In this document: positions 13,384-19,915 of the stretch, in pieces
Layout of the letters: each line of letters opens with the position of its first letter
Numbering within the stretch: the first letter of the stretch is position 1
Origin: an uncultured Collinsella sp.
Lineage (GTDB): Bacteria; Actinomycetota; Coriobacteriia; Coriobacteriales; Coriobacteriaceae
Assembly: GCA_900549655.1 (NCBI GenBank)
Contig: UROZ01000026.1
Span: 1 to 19,915 of the forward strand
Length of the DNA: 19,915 nucleotides
Direction of reading: 5' to 3'
Made by a program: the position numbers and the translations under genes
The notes under the pieces: model-generated
What the model saw: only the letters and a program-made list of their open reading frames with translations
What the model was told of the DNA's origin: nothing
Database searches by the model: none

Positions 13384-15141
13384 ATGTTCGCCTCATTCCA
13401 AAAGAAGTATTTCCTATCCGATAAAGGCATCGCCGGCGTTAAACGCGGCATTTTCTGGACCACGCTCACCAATCTCATTACCATGGCCGGCATGGGCTTT
13501 TTATTCCTGGTTATGGCCGGCTTTGTCGAGCATCTCGCCAGCGGGGCTGACCTGCCGGATGCCTTGCCGATCGTGGGCGGCCTCCTGGTCTTTTTCGTGT
13601 TGCTCTTTGCCTCTAACTGGCAACAGTATTACTACACCTACTGCATCTTTTACGAGGAGTGCGGCAAGCAGCGTATGGAGATCGCCGAGCGCTTGCGCAA
13701 ACTGCCGCTGTCGTTTTTTGGTCGTCGTGACCTGGCCGATTTAACCGAGACCATCATGGGTGACGTTCAGACTATGGAGCACGCCTACAGCCATGTGCTG
13801 GGAGAACTCTGGGGCGCCATCATCGCAAGTGCCATCGTGTTCGTGTCGTCGCTGTTCTTTTGCTGGCAGCTGGCGGTCGCGGCGTTTTGGAGCATTCCCG
13901 TGGCCTTTGCCGTGCTGTATCTGACGCGCGGCCCCATGACCCCGGTGTTCGACCGCGTGCGCGCCGAGAAGGTCAAGGTCACCGAGGCGATCCAGGAGAC
14001 GCTCGACTGCGTGCGCGAAATCCGCGCCACCAACCAGGAGGCCCATTATCTTGAGGGGCTCAACGCCGTGATCGATGCCGAGGAGCGCGAGACCACCAAG
14101 GGCGAGCTCGTCAACGGGCTTCTGGTCAACTCCGCCTTCTCCATTCTGCGTCTGGGCATTGCCACCACGCTGGTCACGGGCGCCACGATGGTCGCCTCCG
14201 GGCAGGTCGACTTTTTGGTGATGTTTGCCTTCCTGCTTATGGTGAGCCGTATCTATGCGCCCTTTGACCAGGCCCTTATGCTCGTGTCGGAGCTGTTTGT
14301 CGCCGAGTCGTCTGCCAAGCGCATGCGTTCCATCATGGAAGAGCCTGTGGCGCGGGGCAGCGAGAAATTTGAGCCCGTGGGCCACGATGTGGTGTTCGAT
14401 CATGTGGCATTTGGCTATGGTGCGGGCGAGGACGGCCGCGCCGGCGAGAAAGTTCTTACCGATGTGAGCTTTACCGCCAAGGAAGGCGAAGTTACGGCGC
14501 TGGTCGGTCCTTCGGGTTCCGGAAAGTCTACGGTGAGCCGCCTGGCCGCACGCTTTTGGGATGCCACCGAAGGCACAGTCACCGTGGGTGGCGTGGATGT
14601 TGCGAGCGTGGATCCCGAGGTGTTGCTGCGCGACTACGCCATTGTGTTCCAAGACGTGCTGCTCTTTGACGACACGGTGATGGGAAACATCCGTCTTGGT
14701 CGTCGCGATGCCACCGATGAGGAAGTGCTTGCTGCCGCGCGTGCCGCCAACTGCGACGAGTTTGTGAGCCGCATGCCGCAGGGCTATGACACCATGATCG
14801 GCGAGAACGGCTCCAAGCTGTCCGGCGGTGAGCGCCAGCGCATCTCTATCGCCCGTGCGCTGCTCAAAGACGCGCCTATCGTGCTGTTGGACGAGGCGAC
14901 GGCGAGCTTGGATGTGGAGAACGAGACCGTGGTTCAGCAGGCGCTCTCCCGTCTGCTTGCAGGTAAGACGGTTATCGTTATTGCCCACCGTATGCGTACG
15001 GTGGAAAATGCCGACAAAATCGTTGTGCTCAAGGATGGTGTGGTTGCCGAGCAGGGTGCTTCGGCTCAGCTCAAGGCGGCAGGTGGAGAATTTGCCCGTA
15101 TGGTCGCACTGCAAAAGGAAGCGGCTGCCTGGCAGCTGTAG
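13384..15141 (+). CDS. ABC exporter-fold half-transporter, second of the pair
   Basis: 585 residues. ATG follows the previous TAA directly, with AAGGGAGG (13366-13373) ten bases upstream. N-terminal membrane domain (six helices within about residues 15-310, including the KLPLSFFGRRDLADLTETIM coupling region), then the ATPase: Walker A GPSGSGKST at 375-383, signature LSGGERQR from 479, Walker B Asp503-Glu504 (VLLDEATASLD), His switch in VIAHRMRT. All catalytic residues of both partners look intact, so this is not a heterodimer with an obviously dead site. It presumably works only with the preceding protein and under the AraC regulator. No terminator follows; the next promoter region begins within 30 bases. 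Confidence 0.9.
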   Translation: MFASFQKKYFLSDKGIAGVKRGIFWTTLTNLITMAGMGFLFLVMAGFVEHLASGADLPDALPIVGGLLVFFVLLFASNWQQYYYTYCIFYEECGKQRMEIAERLRKLPLSFFGRRDLADLTETIMGDVQTMEHAYSHVLGELWGAIIASAIVFVSSLFFCWQLAVAAFWSIPVAFAVLYLTRGPMTPVFDRVRAEKVKVTEAIQETLDCVREIRATNQEAHYLEGLNAVIDAEERETTKGELVNGLLVNSAFSILRLGIATTLVTGATMVASGQVDFLVMFAFLLMVSRIYAPFDQALMLVSELFVAESSAKRMRSIMEEPVARGSEKFEPVGHDVVFDHVAFGYGAGEDGRAGEKVLTDVSFTAKEGEVTALVGPSGSGKSTVSRLAARFWDATEGTVTVGGVDVASVDPEVLLRDYAIVFQDVLLFDDTVMGNIRLGRRDATDEEVLAAARAANCDEFVSRMPQGYDTMIGENGSKLSGGERQRISIARALLKDAPIVLLDEATASLDVENETVVQQALSRLLAGKTVIVIAHRMRTVENADKIVVLKDGVVAEQGASAQLKAAGGEFARMVALQKEAAAWQL

Positions 15142-15159
15142 GAAAGGGGACCAAGATTT

Positions 15160-15206
15160 CCAAAGGTTAACTTTGGTTGACCATAATAGTTCGACTAAAC
15201 TAGTCT
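15160..15206 (+). promoter_or_regulatory. Promoter and palindrome upstream of the metal-transport operon
   Basis: CCAAAG (15160-15165) and CTTTGG (15171-15176) form an inverted repeat around GTTAA. It runs into TTGACC (15177-15182), a good -35, with TAGTCT (15201-15206) 18 bases on as a weak -10. A palindrome touching the -35 is well placed for a metal-responsive repressor, though none is encoded nearby. Confidence 0.45.
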
Positions 15207-15286
15207 CAAAGCGTGCTCGAGCAAACTAATGAACTCGGGTGCTGAGGCACCGTGCCGCGTCCAATGCGGCAAAAGGGAGAAGCAAC

Positions 15287-15532
15287 ATGAAGAAGTCGAC
15301 GTTCAATACCCTGCTTGTCGGTGGCGGTTTTCTGCTTGGCACGGCCGGCATCAAGCTGCTCACCAGCGCTCCGGTAAAGAATGCCTGCGTGCAGGGTATC
15401 GCGTGCGGCATGCGCATCAAGAACGGCTACCAGGACATGGTCGAGCAGGCCAAGGCCAATGTCGATGACATGGTTGCCGAGGCTGCCTACATCACCCAGA
15501 GCGAGGCCGCTGCTGACGAGGCAGCCGAGTAG
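15287..15532 (+). CDS. Small PacL-like membrane protein preceding a P1B ATPase
   Basis: 81 residues from ATG 15287 with GGGAG seven bases upstream. Residues 7-27 are a glycine-rich hydrophobic segment (LLVGGGFLLGTAGIKLL). Next come TSAPVKNACVQGIACGMRIK and an amphipathic acidic helix (YQDMVEQAKANVDDMVAEA), ending EAAADEAAE. Size, topology, the helix pattern EQA...D..AEA and position 18 bases before a heavy-metal P-type ATPase match the PacL/DUF1490-type proteins. In Mycobacterium tuberculosis PacL1 is encoded just before CtpC, supports that pump in the membrane and binds zinc through a C-terminal His/Asp motif. No histidines are present here, only acidic residues and two cysteines (Cys34, Cys40), so metal binding would have to differ. 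Homology is inferred from architecture, not from strong identity. Confidence 0.65.
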   Translation: MKKSTFNTLLVGGGFLLGTAGIKLLTSAPVKNACVQGIACGMRIKNGYQDMVEQAKANVDDMVAEAAYITQSEAAADEAAE

Positions 15533-15550
15533 CGCTCCCAGGCACAAACT

Positions 15551-17626
15551 ATGAGATTCTCGATTATTAGCGAGATCCCCGGCAGGACCCGTCTTCAATT
15601 GGCGGGTCCTGTGCCAGAGAGCGATCTCGATGCACTTCTTAAGCTCAGCGGCGAAATCGATGGTGTGCGCAAGGTGCGCGTCTACGGCCGCATCGGCCAG
15701 ATGGCGCTCGAATACGACGAGCGGTGTCGTGCGAGCGTGCTCGATGCCTTGGGTGCGCTCGATGCCCAGGCCATTGCCGACGCAAAGACGGGTTACGTGA
15801 TGCAGTTTGAGCCACGCAAGCACAAGCTCGTTATGGACCTGGCGACACTCGTTGGCGCCCACTACGCGCGCCGCTGGTTCCTGCCTACGCCGCTGCGTGC
15901 CATCTTTGTCGTGGCCGGTTACATGACCTTTTTGCGCGCCGCTCTCCACGAGCTTGCGCAACCGCGCCTGACCGTCCCCGTGCTCGACGCCTCGGCCATT
16001 GGCATCTCGTTTGTTAAGCGCGACGTCGATACCGCGGGGCAGACGATGTTCCTGCTTAATGTGGGCGAGCTGCTCGAGGACTACACGCGCGCCATGAGCG
16101 AAAACGAGCTCATCAACTCGCTGCTCGATGTGCCCGACAAGGCACAAAAGGTCGTCGGCGACACCGAGGTAAGCGTTGCCGCCACCGAGCTTGAACCCGG
16201 CGATTTGGTTGCCGTGCGCACCGGCATGTCCATCTGCATCGACGGCGTGGTCGAGCAGGGAAGCGCCATGGTTAACCAGGCGACCCTGACCGGCGAGCCA
16301 CTGGCCGTTGAGCGCAGCGCAGGCGACGACGTGTTCGCCGGGACCGTCGTGGAAGACGGCAGCATCTTGGTGCGCGTGCGCGCCAACACGGCTCAGACCA
16401 AGCTGCGCTCGATCGTCTCGCTCGTGCAGACGGCCGACTCGCTCAAGTCCGAGGGCCAGTCGCATATGGAGGACCTTGCTAACAAGATCGTCCCGTGGAA
16501 CTTCCTGCTCGCGGGCCTGGTTGCGCTTACCACCCGCAGCCTCATCAAGACCTCAGCGGCACTGATGGTCGACTACTCGTGCGCACTCAAGCTCACGGGT
16601 TCCGTCGCCGTTATGACCGCCATGAGCGATGCTGCCAAGATGGGCGTCATGGTCAAGGGCGCGAAGTACTTTGAGTCGTTTGCCAAGGCCGACACCATCG
16701 TGTTTGATAAGACCGGCACGTTGACCGAGGCGCAGCCGCGCCTGGCTTGCGTGCTGACGACCGACGGCTGGAGCGAGGACGAGGTCCTGCGCCTTTCCGC
16801 CTGCCTGGAGGAGCATTTTCCGCATCCGGTGGCGCGTGCCGTGGTCAATGCGGCACGCGAGCGCGGGCTCGAGCACCGCGAGCGTCACGCTGCTGTCGAG
16901 TATATTGTGGCGCACGGCATTGCCTCGTCCATTGAGGAGCGTCGCGCCATCATCGGTTCCGCGCACTTTGTATTCGAGGATGAGAGCGCGCAGCTCGAGT
17001 CCGACATTAAGGAGCAAATCGAGCTCCAGATGCAGGGCCTGTCGCCGCTGTATCTGGCGGTCGACGGTAAGGTCGTCGGCGTGCTCGGTATCGAGGACCC
17101 GCTTAAGCCCGGAGTGCGCGAGGCCATCGCCGATCTGCATGCGTTGGGCGTTAAGCACGTGGTCATGCTCACGGGCGACTCGGAGCGCACGGCCGAGCGC
17201 ATTGCTCGCGAGGCAGGTGTCGACGAGTTTAAGGCCGAGCTGCTGCCCGAGGACAAGTATGCCTATGTGGAGCGCATTAAGAACGAGGGGCGCCACGTTG
17301 CCATGGTGGGCGACGGCGTCAACGACTCACCGGCGCTGGGCCTGGCTGATGTGGGTCTGGCCATGGGCGGTGGAAGCGACATCGCCAAGGAGGTCGCCGA
17401 TATCATCCTGACCGATACGGATCTGGCCGCGATCGTGCGCCTGCGCCGCATGAGTCAGGGCCTCGTTGATCGTCTGACGAGCTCCTACTCTAAGGTGATG
17501 CTCACCAACTCGGCGCTCCTGGCGCTGGGCATTACCGGCATGATCACCCCGCAGACGTCGTCACTGCTGCACAACGGCTCGACGATTGCCTACAGTCTGG
17601 GCAACGCGAAGGCTTACCTGCATTAG
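15551..17626 (+). CDS. Heavy-metal P1B-type ATPase (CtpC-like)
   Basis: 691 residues. The N-terminal ~70 residues have a ferredoxin-like HMA-type fold (IPGRTRLQL ... GVRKVRVYGRIGQMALEY) but lack the CxxC metal motif. Membrane helices follow, with the ion-path motif Asp341-Tyr-Ser-Cys344-Ala-Leu-Lys347 in place of the CPC of copper pumps. Actuator loop TLTGEP, phosphorylated Asp386 in DKTGTLTE, His425-Pro426 (the P1B nucleotide-binding dipeptide), GDGVND at 587-592, and a final pair of helices. All catalytic parts are present. The SCALK-type site and the small partner upstream suggest a Zn/Mn-type pump of the CtpC group rather than copper; direction is normally export. The start is translationally coupled to the small gene, since its own ribosome site (AGG at 15539) is weak. 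A strong terminator follows. Confidence 0.9.
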   Translation: MRFSIISEIPGRTRLQLAGPVPESDLDALLKLSGEIDGVRKVRVYGRIGQMALEYDERCRASVLDALGALDAQAIADAKTGYVMQFEPRKHKLVMDLATLVGAHYARRWFLPTPLRAIFVVAGYMTFLRAALHELAQPRLTVPVLDASAIGISFVKRDVDTAGQTMFLLNVGELLEDYTRAMSENELINSLLDVPDKAQKVVGDTEVSVAATELEPGDLVAVRTGMSICIDGVVEQGSAMVNQATLTGEPLAVERSAGDDVFAGTVVEDGSILVRVRANTAQTKLRSIVSLVQTADSLKSEGQSHMEDLANKIVPWNFLLAGLVALTTRSLIKTSAALMVDYSCALKLTGSVAVMTAMSDAAKMGVMVKGAKYFESFAKADTIVFDKTGTLTEAQPRLACVLTTDGWSEDEVLRLSACLEEHFPHPVARAVVNAARERGLEHRERHAAVEYIVAHGIASSIEERRAIIGSAHFVFEDESAQLESDIKEQIELQMQGLSPLYLAVDGKVVGVLGIEDPLKPGVREAIADLHALGVKHVVMLTGDSERTAERIAREAGVDEFKAELLPEDKYAYVERIKNEGRHVAMVGDGVNDSPALGLADVGLAMGGGSDIAKEVADIILTDTDLAAIVRLRRMSQGLVDRLTSSYSKVMLTNSALLALGITGMITPQTSSLLHNGSTIAYSLGNAKAYLH

Positions 17627-17652
17627 CAGACGCGTTCGCCCACGTTATCTGG

Positions 17653-17696
17653 CCTGCGCCCGGACGGCATCGGTGTCGTCCGGGCGCAGGTCTTTT
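17653..17696 (+). terminator. Terminator of the metal ATPase operon
   Basis: CCTGCGCCCGGACG (17653-17666) pairs perfectly with CGTCCGGGCGCAGG (17677-17690) across a 10-base loop, followed by TCTTTT. It starts 27 bases after the ATPase stop. Confidence 0.93.
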
Positions 17697-17700
17697 GCAT

Positions 17701-17749
17701 TTGATTATTTGCTAGCTTCTCTATATAGTGTTGCTAACGGTGCTAGCAA
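17701..17749 (+). promoter_or_regulatory. Promoter with three operator half-sites for the RHH-PIN operon
   Basis: TTGATT (17701-17706), 17-base spacer, TATAGT (17724-17729). TTGCTAGC (17709-17716) lies in the spacer, TTGCTAAC (17731-17738) lies after the start region, and the inverted GCTAGCAA is at 17742-17749. Repeated half-sites straddling the promoter fit autorepression by the ribbon-helix-helix antitoxin encoded just downstream. Confidence 0.7.
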
Positions 17750-17769
17750 TTGAAGGGAGCGGGATCAAC

Positions 17770-18123
17770 GTGGGTGCTGTTAGCGGCATGGCACAGGTGA
17801 ACGTTCGCGTAGATCGCCAGGTCAAGAACCGTGCCGAGGAGGCGCTACGGCTTTCGGGCGGGTCACTGCCCGAACTCATCAAAAAGGTGGTGGCCAAGGT
17901 CGCGCAGGGTGGCGGGCAGTGCGAGGAAGTGCTTGCGGCCGTCGACGACCGGCAGCGGGGTGCCGCACTGGATTCTCCGTTCGCCGCATCATGGGCGGCG
18001 GCGGATCAGCTTTATGCAGATTTGGGCATCGCTACGTCGCCCGTATCCGACGATCGCGGTTGGGACACAATCTATTCCGACGCCATGGATGAGCATTATC
18101 GCCAAAAGGGGATGATCCAGTGA
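17770..18123 (+). CDS. RelB/DinJ-like ribbon-helix-helix antitoxin
   Basis: 117 residues from a GTG at 17770, ten bases after GGGAG (17755-17759). The ATG at 17788 is a second possibility but has no ribosome binding site. The core AQVNVRVDRQVKNRAEEAL followed by LSGGSLPELIKKVVAKVAQG is the ribbon-helix-helix pattern of RelB/DinJ antitoxins: a beta strand for DNA major-groove contact, then two helices for dimerisation. The remaining ~70 residues (DSPFAASWAAADQLYADLG, DDRGWDTIYSDAMDEHYRQK) are probably the toxin-wrapping tail. It overlaps the next gene in GTGA, the usual antitoxin-toxin coupling. Repeats in the promoter fit its role as autorepressor. Confidence 0.8.
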   Translation: MGAVSGMAQVNVRVDRQVKNRAEEALRLSGGSLPELIKKVVAKVAQGGGQCEEVLAAVDDRQRGAALDSPFAASWAAADQLYADLGIATSPVSDDRGWDTIYSDAMDEHYRQKGMIQ

Positions 18124-18635
18124 GTGGGGCTCCCCTCAAAATAATGGTGGACGCCAACGTATGGGTTGATTCGTTTTGCGTCGACCATGCCGAGTCGCTT
18201 GCCGCGCGTGCGTTTATTGGGCAGGCGACGGAGACGGGGGCGTTGCTGTTCTTTCCGGTCCATATCGCCAAGGACGTGCTGTACGTTGTCCAACACGAGC
18301 TGAAGCGTAGCGTTCTTGCCAGCGGGGGAGCACTCGACGAGGCATCTGCCCGTGCAATTGGCGATGTGGCGCTGGCGTTTGTTCGGAATATGACCGAAAA
18401 CGCCACGGCCGTGGGCGCTGATGCATCCGATCTGTGGCTAGCCGACAAATATCTGACGCTCCATCGCGATTACGAGGACAACTTGGTGCTCGCCGCGTGC
18501 AAGCGCGCACAGGTCGATTACTTGGTGACCAACGATCGCAAGCTGCTCGAACATGCCGATCTTGCAGCGAAGACCCCGCGCCAAATGATGCCGATTCTTG
18601 CTTTGGCCGAACGCGGCGGCGCGGCTATCGGTTGA
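18120..18635 (+). CDS. PIN-domain ribonuclease toxin (VapC-like)
   Basis: 171 residues, starting on a GTG that overlaps the antitoxin stop by four bases. The acidic PIN site is complete in outline: Asp11 and Asp17 in VDANVWVDSF, then DYEDNLVLAACKRAQ with Asp120, and DYLVTNDRK with Asp139. PIN toxins cleave RNA, often tRNA or rRNA loops, with Mg2+ or Mn2+. The protein is longer than typical VapC (about 130), the extra length being in the helical middle (residues 60-110). Pairing a PIN toxin with a RelB/DinJ-type antitoxin rather than the commoner VapB forms is a mixed arrangement. No secretion signal. A convergent terminator follows. Confidence 0.82.
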   Translation: MSGAPLKIMVDANVWVDSFCVDHAESLAARAFIGQATETGALLFFPVHIAKDVLYVVQHELKRSVLASGGALDEASARAIGDVALAFVRNMTENATAVGADASDLWLADKYLTLHRDYEDNLVLAACKRAQVDYLVTNDRKLLEHADLAAKTPRQMMPILALAERGGAAIG

Positions 18636-18647
18636 CGCGAACTGTTT

Positions 18648-18684
18648 GCGGGCCTCTTGGACGACGATGCGCCAAGGGGCCCGC
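18648..18684. terminator. Hairpin between the convergent PIN toxin and 18694-19128 genes
   Basis: GCGGGCCTCTTGG (18648-18660) pairs with CCAAGGGGCCCGC (18672-18684) with a single T-G wobble. It lacks a long T-run on either side (minus strand continues AAACAG), so termination may be moderate. It lies between convergent genes, the right place for a shared terminator. Confidence 0.65.
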
Positions 18685-18693
18685 GTCTGCTAT

Positions 18694-19128
18694 TTACAAA
18701 AGCTCGGCCTTAATGGTGGGACTTTCTGCGAGCTGCTCGGCAGCCTTTTCGTCGGAATCGTTTAGTGCTGCCAGACTGCGGTAGACCCACTCGTTGACCT
18801 GGGTGTTCTTGACGCCTGCGGTCTGCATAAGGGCGCCTACCTCGCGGATTGCTGCGAACAGATCGGCTTTGGGACCCGCGAGCTCGACCTCGATGCCGTG
18901 GTAGGCGGTCACGCCGCGGTTTTCGCTCACGTGGTCGATAAAGCCCTCGACGGTCTCAAGCTGCTGGGCGAGAGCTGCATCATCGTCAGCGTCCAGCGCG
19001 ACGAGGGCGTTCGAAACCGTGAGGGCGGGATGTCCGCAGGGGACAAAGCCCTCGATGCCATCCATAGCTTCGGTAATGGTTGAGCCCAGGCCTGCGAGGG
19101 CATTGACGAGTTGCTGCTTGGTATCCAT
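18694..19128 (-). CDS. Conserved-looking hypothetical cytoplasmic protein, 144 residues
   Basis: Starts at the ATG at 19128 with AAAGGA five bases upstream on the minus strand. I do not recognise the family. It is soluble, mostly helical and acidic. It starts MDTKQQLVNALAGLG, has one Cys-His pair (VPCGHPALTVSNALVAL), a middle DDDAALAQQLETVEGFIDHV, and ends with EKAAEQLAESPTIKAELL. No membrane span, signal peptide or metal cluster is evident. Codon use is strongly GC-biased like the housekeeping genes here, so it is probably native rather than acquired. It stands alone between the PIN toxin operon and the tmRNA gene. Confidence 0.8.
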   Translation of the reverse strand: MDTKQQLVNALAGLGSTITEAMDGIEGFVPCGHPALTVSNALVALDADDDAALAQQLETVEGFIDHVSENRGVTAYHGIEVELAGPKADLFAAIREVGALMQTAGVKNTQVNEWVYRSLAALNDSDEKAAEQLAESPTIKAELL

Positions 19129-19164
19129 GGCGGTCCTTTCGACGGGTCAATTTTGCTTGGCGAA

Positions 19165-19192
19165 AATATACGTGACGCGTTCGATAGCAAAA
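19165..19192 (-). promoter_or_regulatory. Candidate promoter of the 144-residue protein gene
   Basis: On the minus strand TTTTGC (19192-19187) and TATATT (19170-19165) are separated by 16 bases, about 37 bases before the ATG. The -10 is good and the -35 is partial. Confidence 0.45.
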
Positions 19193-19263
19193 GTGCGAAG
19201 TACGGTGCACATTGGGGTCTTCACAGCTCGTGCATAGAACAGCTGTCCGCTTTCAGAACGTGG

Positions 19264-19340
19264 TAAGATAACACTCCACAAGCGGGGCTCGCCCCGCATG
19301 TTCCTTGAAAAGTCGACGGGTGTTGGGTGCTCGCGCCCAA
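19264..19340 (+). promoter_or_regulatory. Probable tmRNA promoter and leader with two CTCG-loop hairpins
   Basis: TAAGAT at 19264-19269 is a plausible -10 for rightward transcription, with no clear -35. It is followed by GCGGGG-CTCG-CCCCGC (19282-19297) and TTGGGTG-CTCG-CGCCCAA (19323-19340), two tight stems with the same tetraloop sequence. Neither has a T-tract. They would lie in the 5' leader that is trimmed from the tmRNA precursor. Confidence 0.4.
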
Positions 19341-19365
19341 TGCCATCCAGACTTTCCCGATATTC

Positions 19366-19729
19366 GGGGGCGACTGGTTTCGACGCGATAGCTCTGAGAG
19401 AGGAAGCAAGCCGAGGTCTCCTCGCCTCGTTAAACAGGGGTACCGTCAAATTGAATTGACAACAACTCTTCTTTTGAGCCTATGGCTCTCGCTGCTTAGA
19501 TTATAGCGGCGCGTCAACCCGGTGATTTCCCCGACACCGGCGCGACGTCATGTTAGGGGAATGCTCCTGCGCACGTAATCGGTATGGCGCAGGCTAAGAC
19601 CGAACCGGTTAGGACGCCGCGAGCGTGTCGCTGCGCGCAAAGCGTCCGAGACTAAATCAGCGACTGAGCTTGGAGATGCCAATCAGGGGGCTTTCGTGGA
19701 CCGGAGTTCGATTCTCCGCGCCTCCACCA
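19366..19729 (+). ncRNA. ssrA: Transfer-messenger RNA (tmRNA)
   Basis: 364 nt. The 5' end GGGGGCGACTGGTTTCGAC and the 3' end (T-arm GGAGTTCGATTCTCC, acceptor GCCTCC, A, CCA encoded at 19727-19729) form the alanine-tRNA-like domain; GGGGGC pairs with GCCTCC with one G-T. Internally the tag frame runs 19458-19499: GAC AAC AAC TCT TCT TTT GAG CCT ATG GCT CTC GCT GCT TAG, giving DNNSSFEPMALAA after the non-encoded alanine. An in-frame TGA at 19452 shows the tag cannot start further upstream than 19455. GC-rich inverted segments after the tag match the pseudoknot region. With SmpB it rescues ribosomes stalled on broken mRNA and marks the products for ClpP-type proteolysis. The 3' end of ssrA is a frequent integration site. 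Confidence 0.97.
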
Positions 19730-19737
19730 TAAGTAAC

Positions 19738-19772
19738 AGGCAGGTAGATATTCCTATCTACCTGCCTTTTTA
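19738..19772 (+). terminator. Terminator of ssrA
   Basis: AGGCAGGTAGATA (19738-19750) pairs perfectly with TATCTACCTGCCT (19755-19767) over TTCC, followed by TTTTATTT. It starts eight bases after the encoded CCA. Confidence 0.95.
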
Positions 19773-19786
19773 TTTCTAGTCCGTAC

Positions 19787-19803
19787 CGCGGAGAATCGAA
19801 CTC
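19787..19803 (-). repeat. Inverted 17 bp copy of the tmRNA 3' end
   Basis: CGCGGAGAATCGAACTC is the exact reverse complement of 19704-19720, the T-arm and the last acceptor-stem junction of ssrA. A third, degenerate version (CTCGGATTCTCC) is cut by the window end at 19904-19915. Between them are short perfect hairpins (ACAAACGC/GCGTTTGT at 19823-19841, and GTTCGC/GCGAAC at about 19888-19902) and no gene. This may be attachment-site debris of integrative elements. Confidence 0.6.
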
Positions 19804-19915
19804 TGTGCAGGGCGCGAGCGTTAAACAAACGCGGAGCGTTTGTAGCGAGCGGGCGAGGACGCCGGCAGGCGGCCGAAGCCGGTGCGGGTTCGCGAAGCGA
19901 ACACTCGGATTCTCC

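Noticed and set aside
19147..19449. 100-codon minus-strand frame overlapping the tmRNA
   Set aside because: It covers the conserved 5' half of ssrA and its leader; no coding features.

Overview
The window looks like a chromosomal segment from a high-GC, Gram-positive gut actinobacterium. My best guess is the Coriobacteriia (Collinsella or a close relative). The basis is a sortase-assembled pilus locus, a GatCAB amidotransferase operon, GC-rich third codon positions, AGGAGG-type ribosome binding sites, and an ssrA tmRNA whose tag ends in ALAA. The genus is inferred; the Gram-positive surface machinery is seen directly.

Region by region. (1) 1-2707 is a pilus locus: the 3' end of a large CnaB-type pilin, then a complete isopeptide-type backbone pilin with an LPLTG anchor, closed by a strong terminator. 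Its class C sortase lies further on at 5407-6345. (2) 2708-5290 separates pilins from sortase and is visibly lower in GC. It holds two copies of a ~260 bp module (tail of a tiny membrane protein gene, terminator, two conserved hairpins). One copy carries an intact 49-codon gene, the other only a decapitated remnant. An AbiE-like two-gene toxin-antitoxin or abortive-infection operon follows. (3) 6346-6713 is non-coding: a perfect 19 bp inverted repeat and a 21 bp-period tandem repeat, bracketed by 10 bp direct repeats. (4) 6714-10215 is gatC-gatA-gatB with overlapping start and stop codons. It is followed by a remarkable 31 bp perfect inverted repeat and by a bidirectional terminator. (5) 10438-15141 is an AraC-type regulator divergent from a pair of ABC exporter-fold half-transporters, with a 21 bp-spaced direct repeat at the regulator's start. 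(6) 15287-17626 is a small PacL-like membrane protein followed by a P1B-type metal ATPase. (7) 17701-18635 is an RHH antitoxin (RelB/DinJ-like) plus PIN-domain toxin module with an operator-rich promoter. (8) 18694-19128 (minus strand) is an unrecognised 144-residue protein. (9) 19366-19729 is the tmRNA with its terminator. A 17 bp inverted copy of its 3' end lies just downstream, which suggests integration-related sequence.

How the parts work together: the two pilins are substrates of the downstream sortase. GatCAB makes Gln-tRNA(Gln) and/or Asn-tRNA(Asn) by transamidation. The AraC protein probably controls the ABC pair and itself. The small PacL-like protein probably accompanies the metal ATPase. 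Two independent toxin-antitoxin-type operons, the duplicated module and several large inverted repeats mark this as a region with recurrent insertion between conserved housekeeping blocks.
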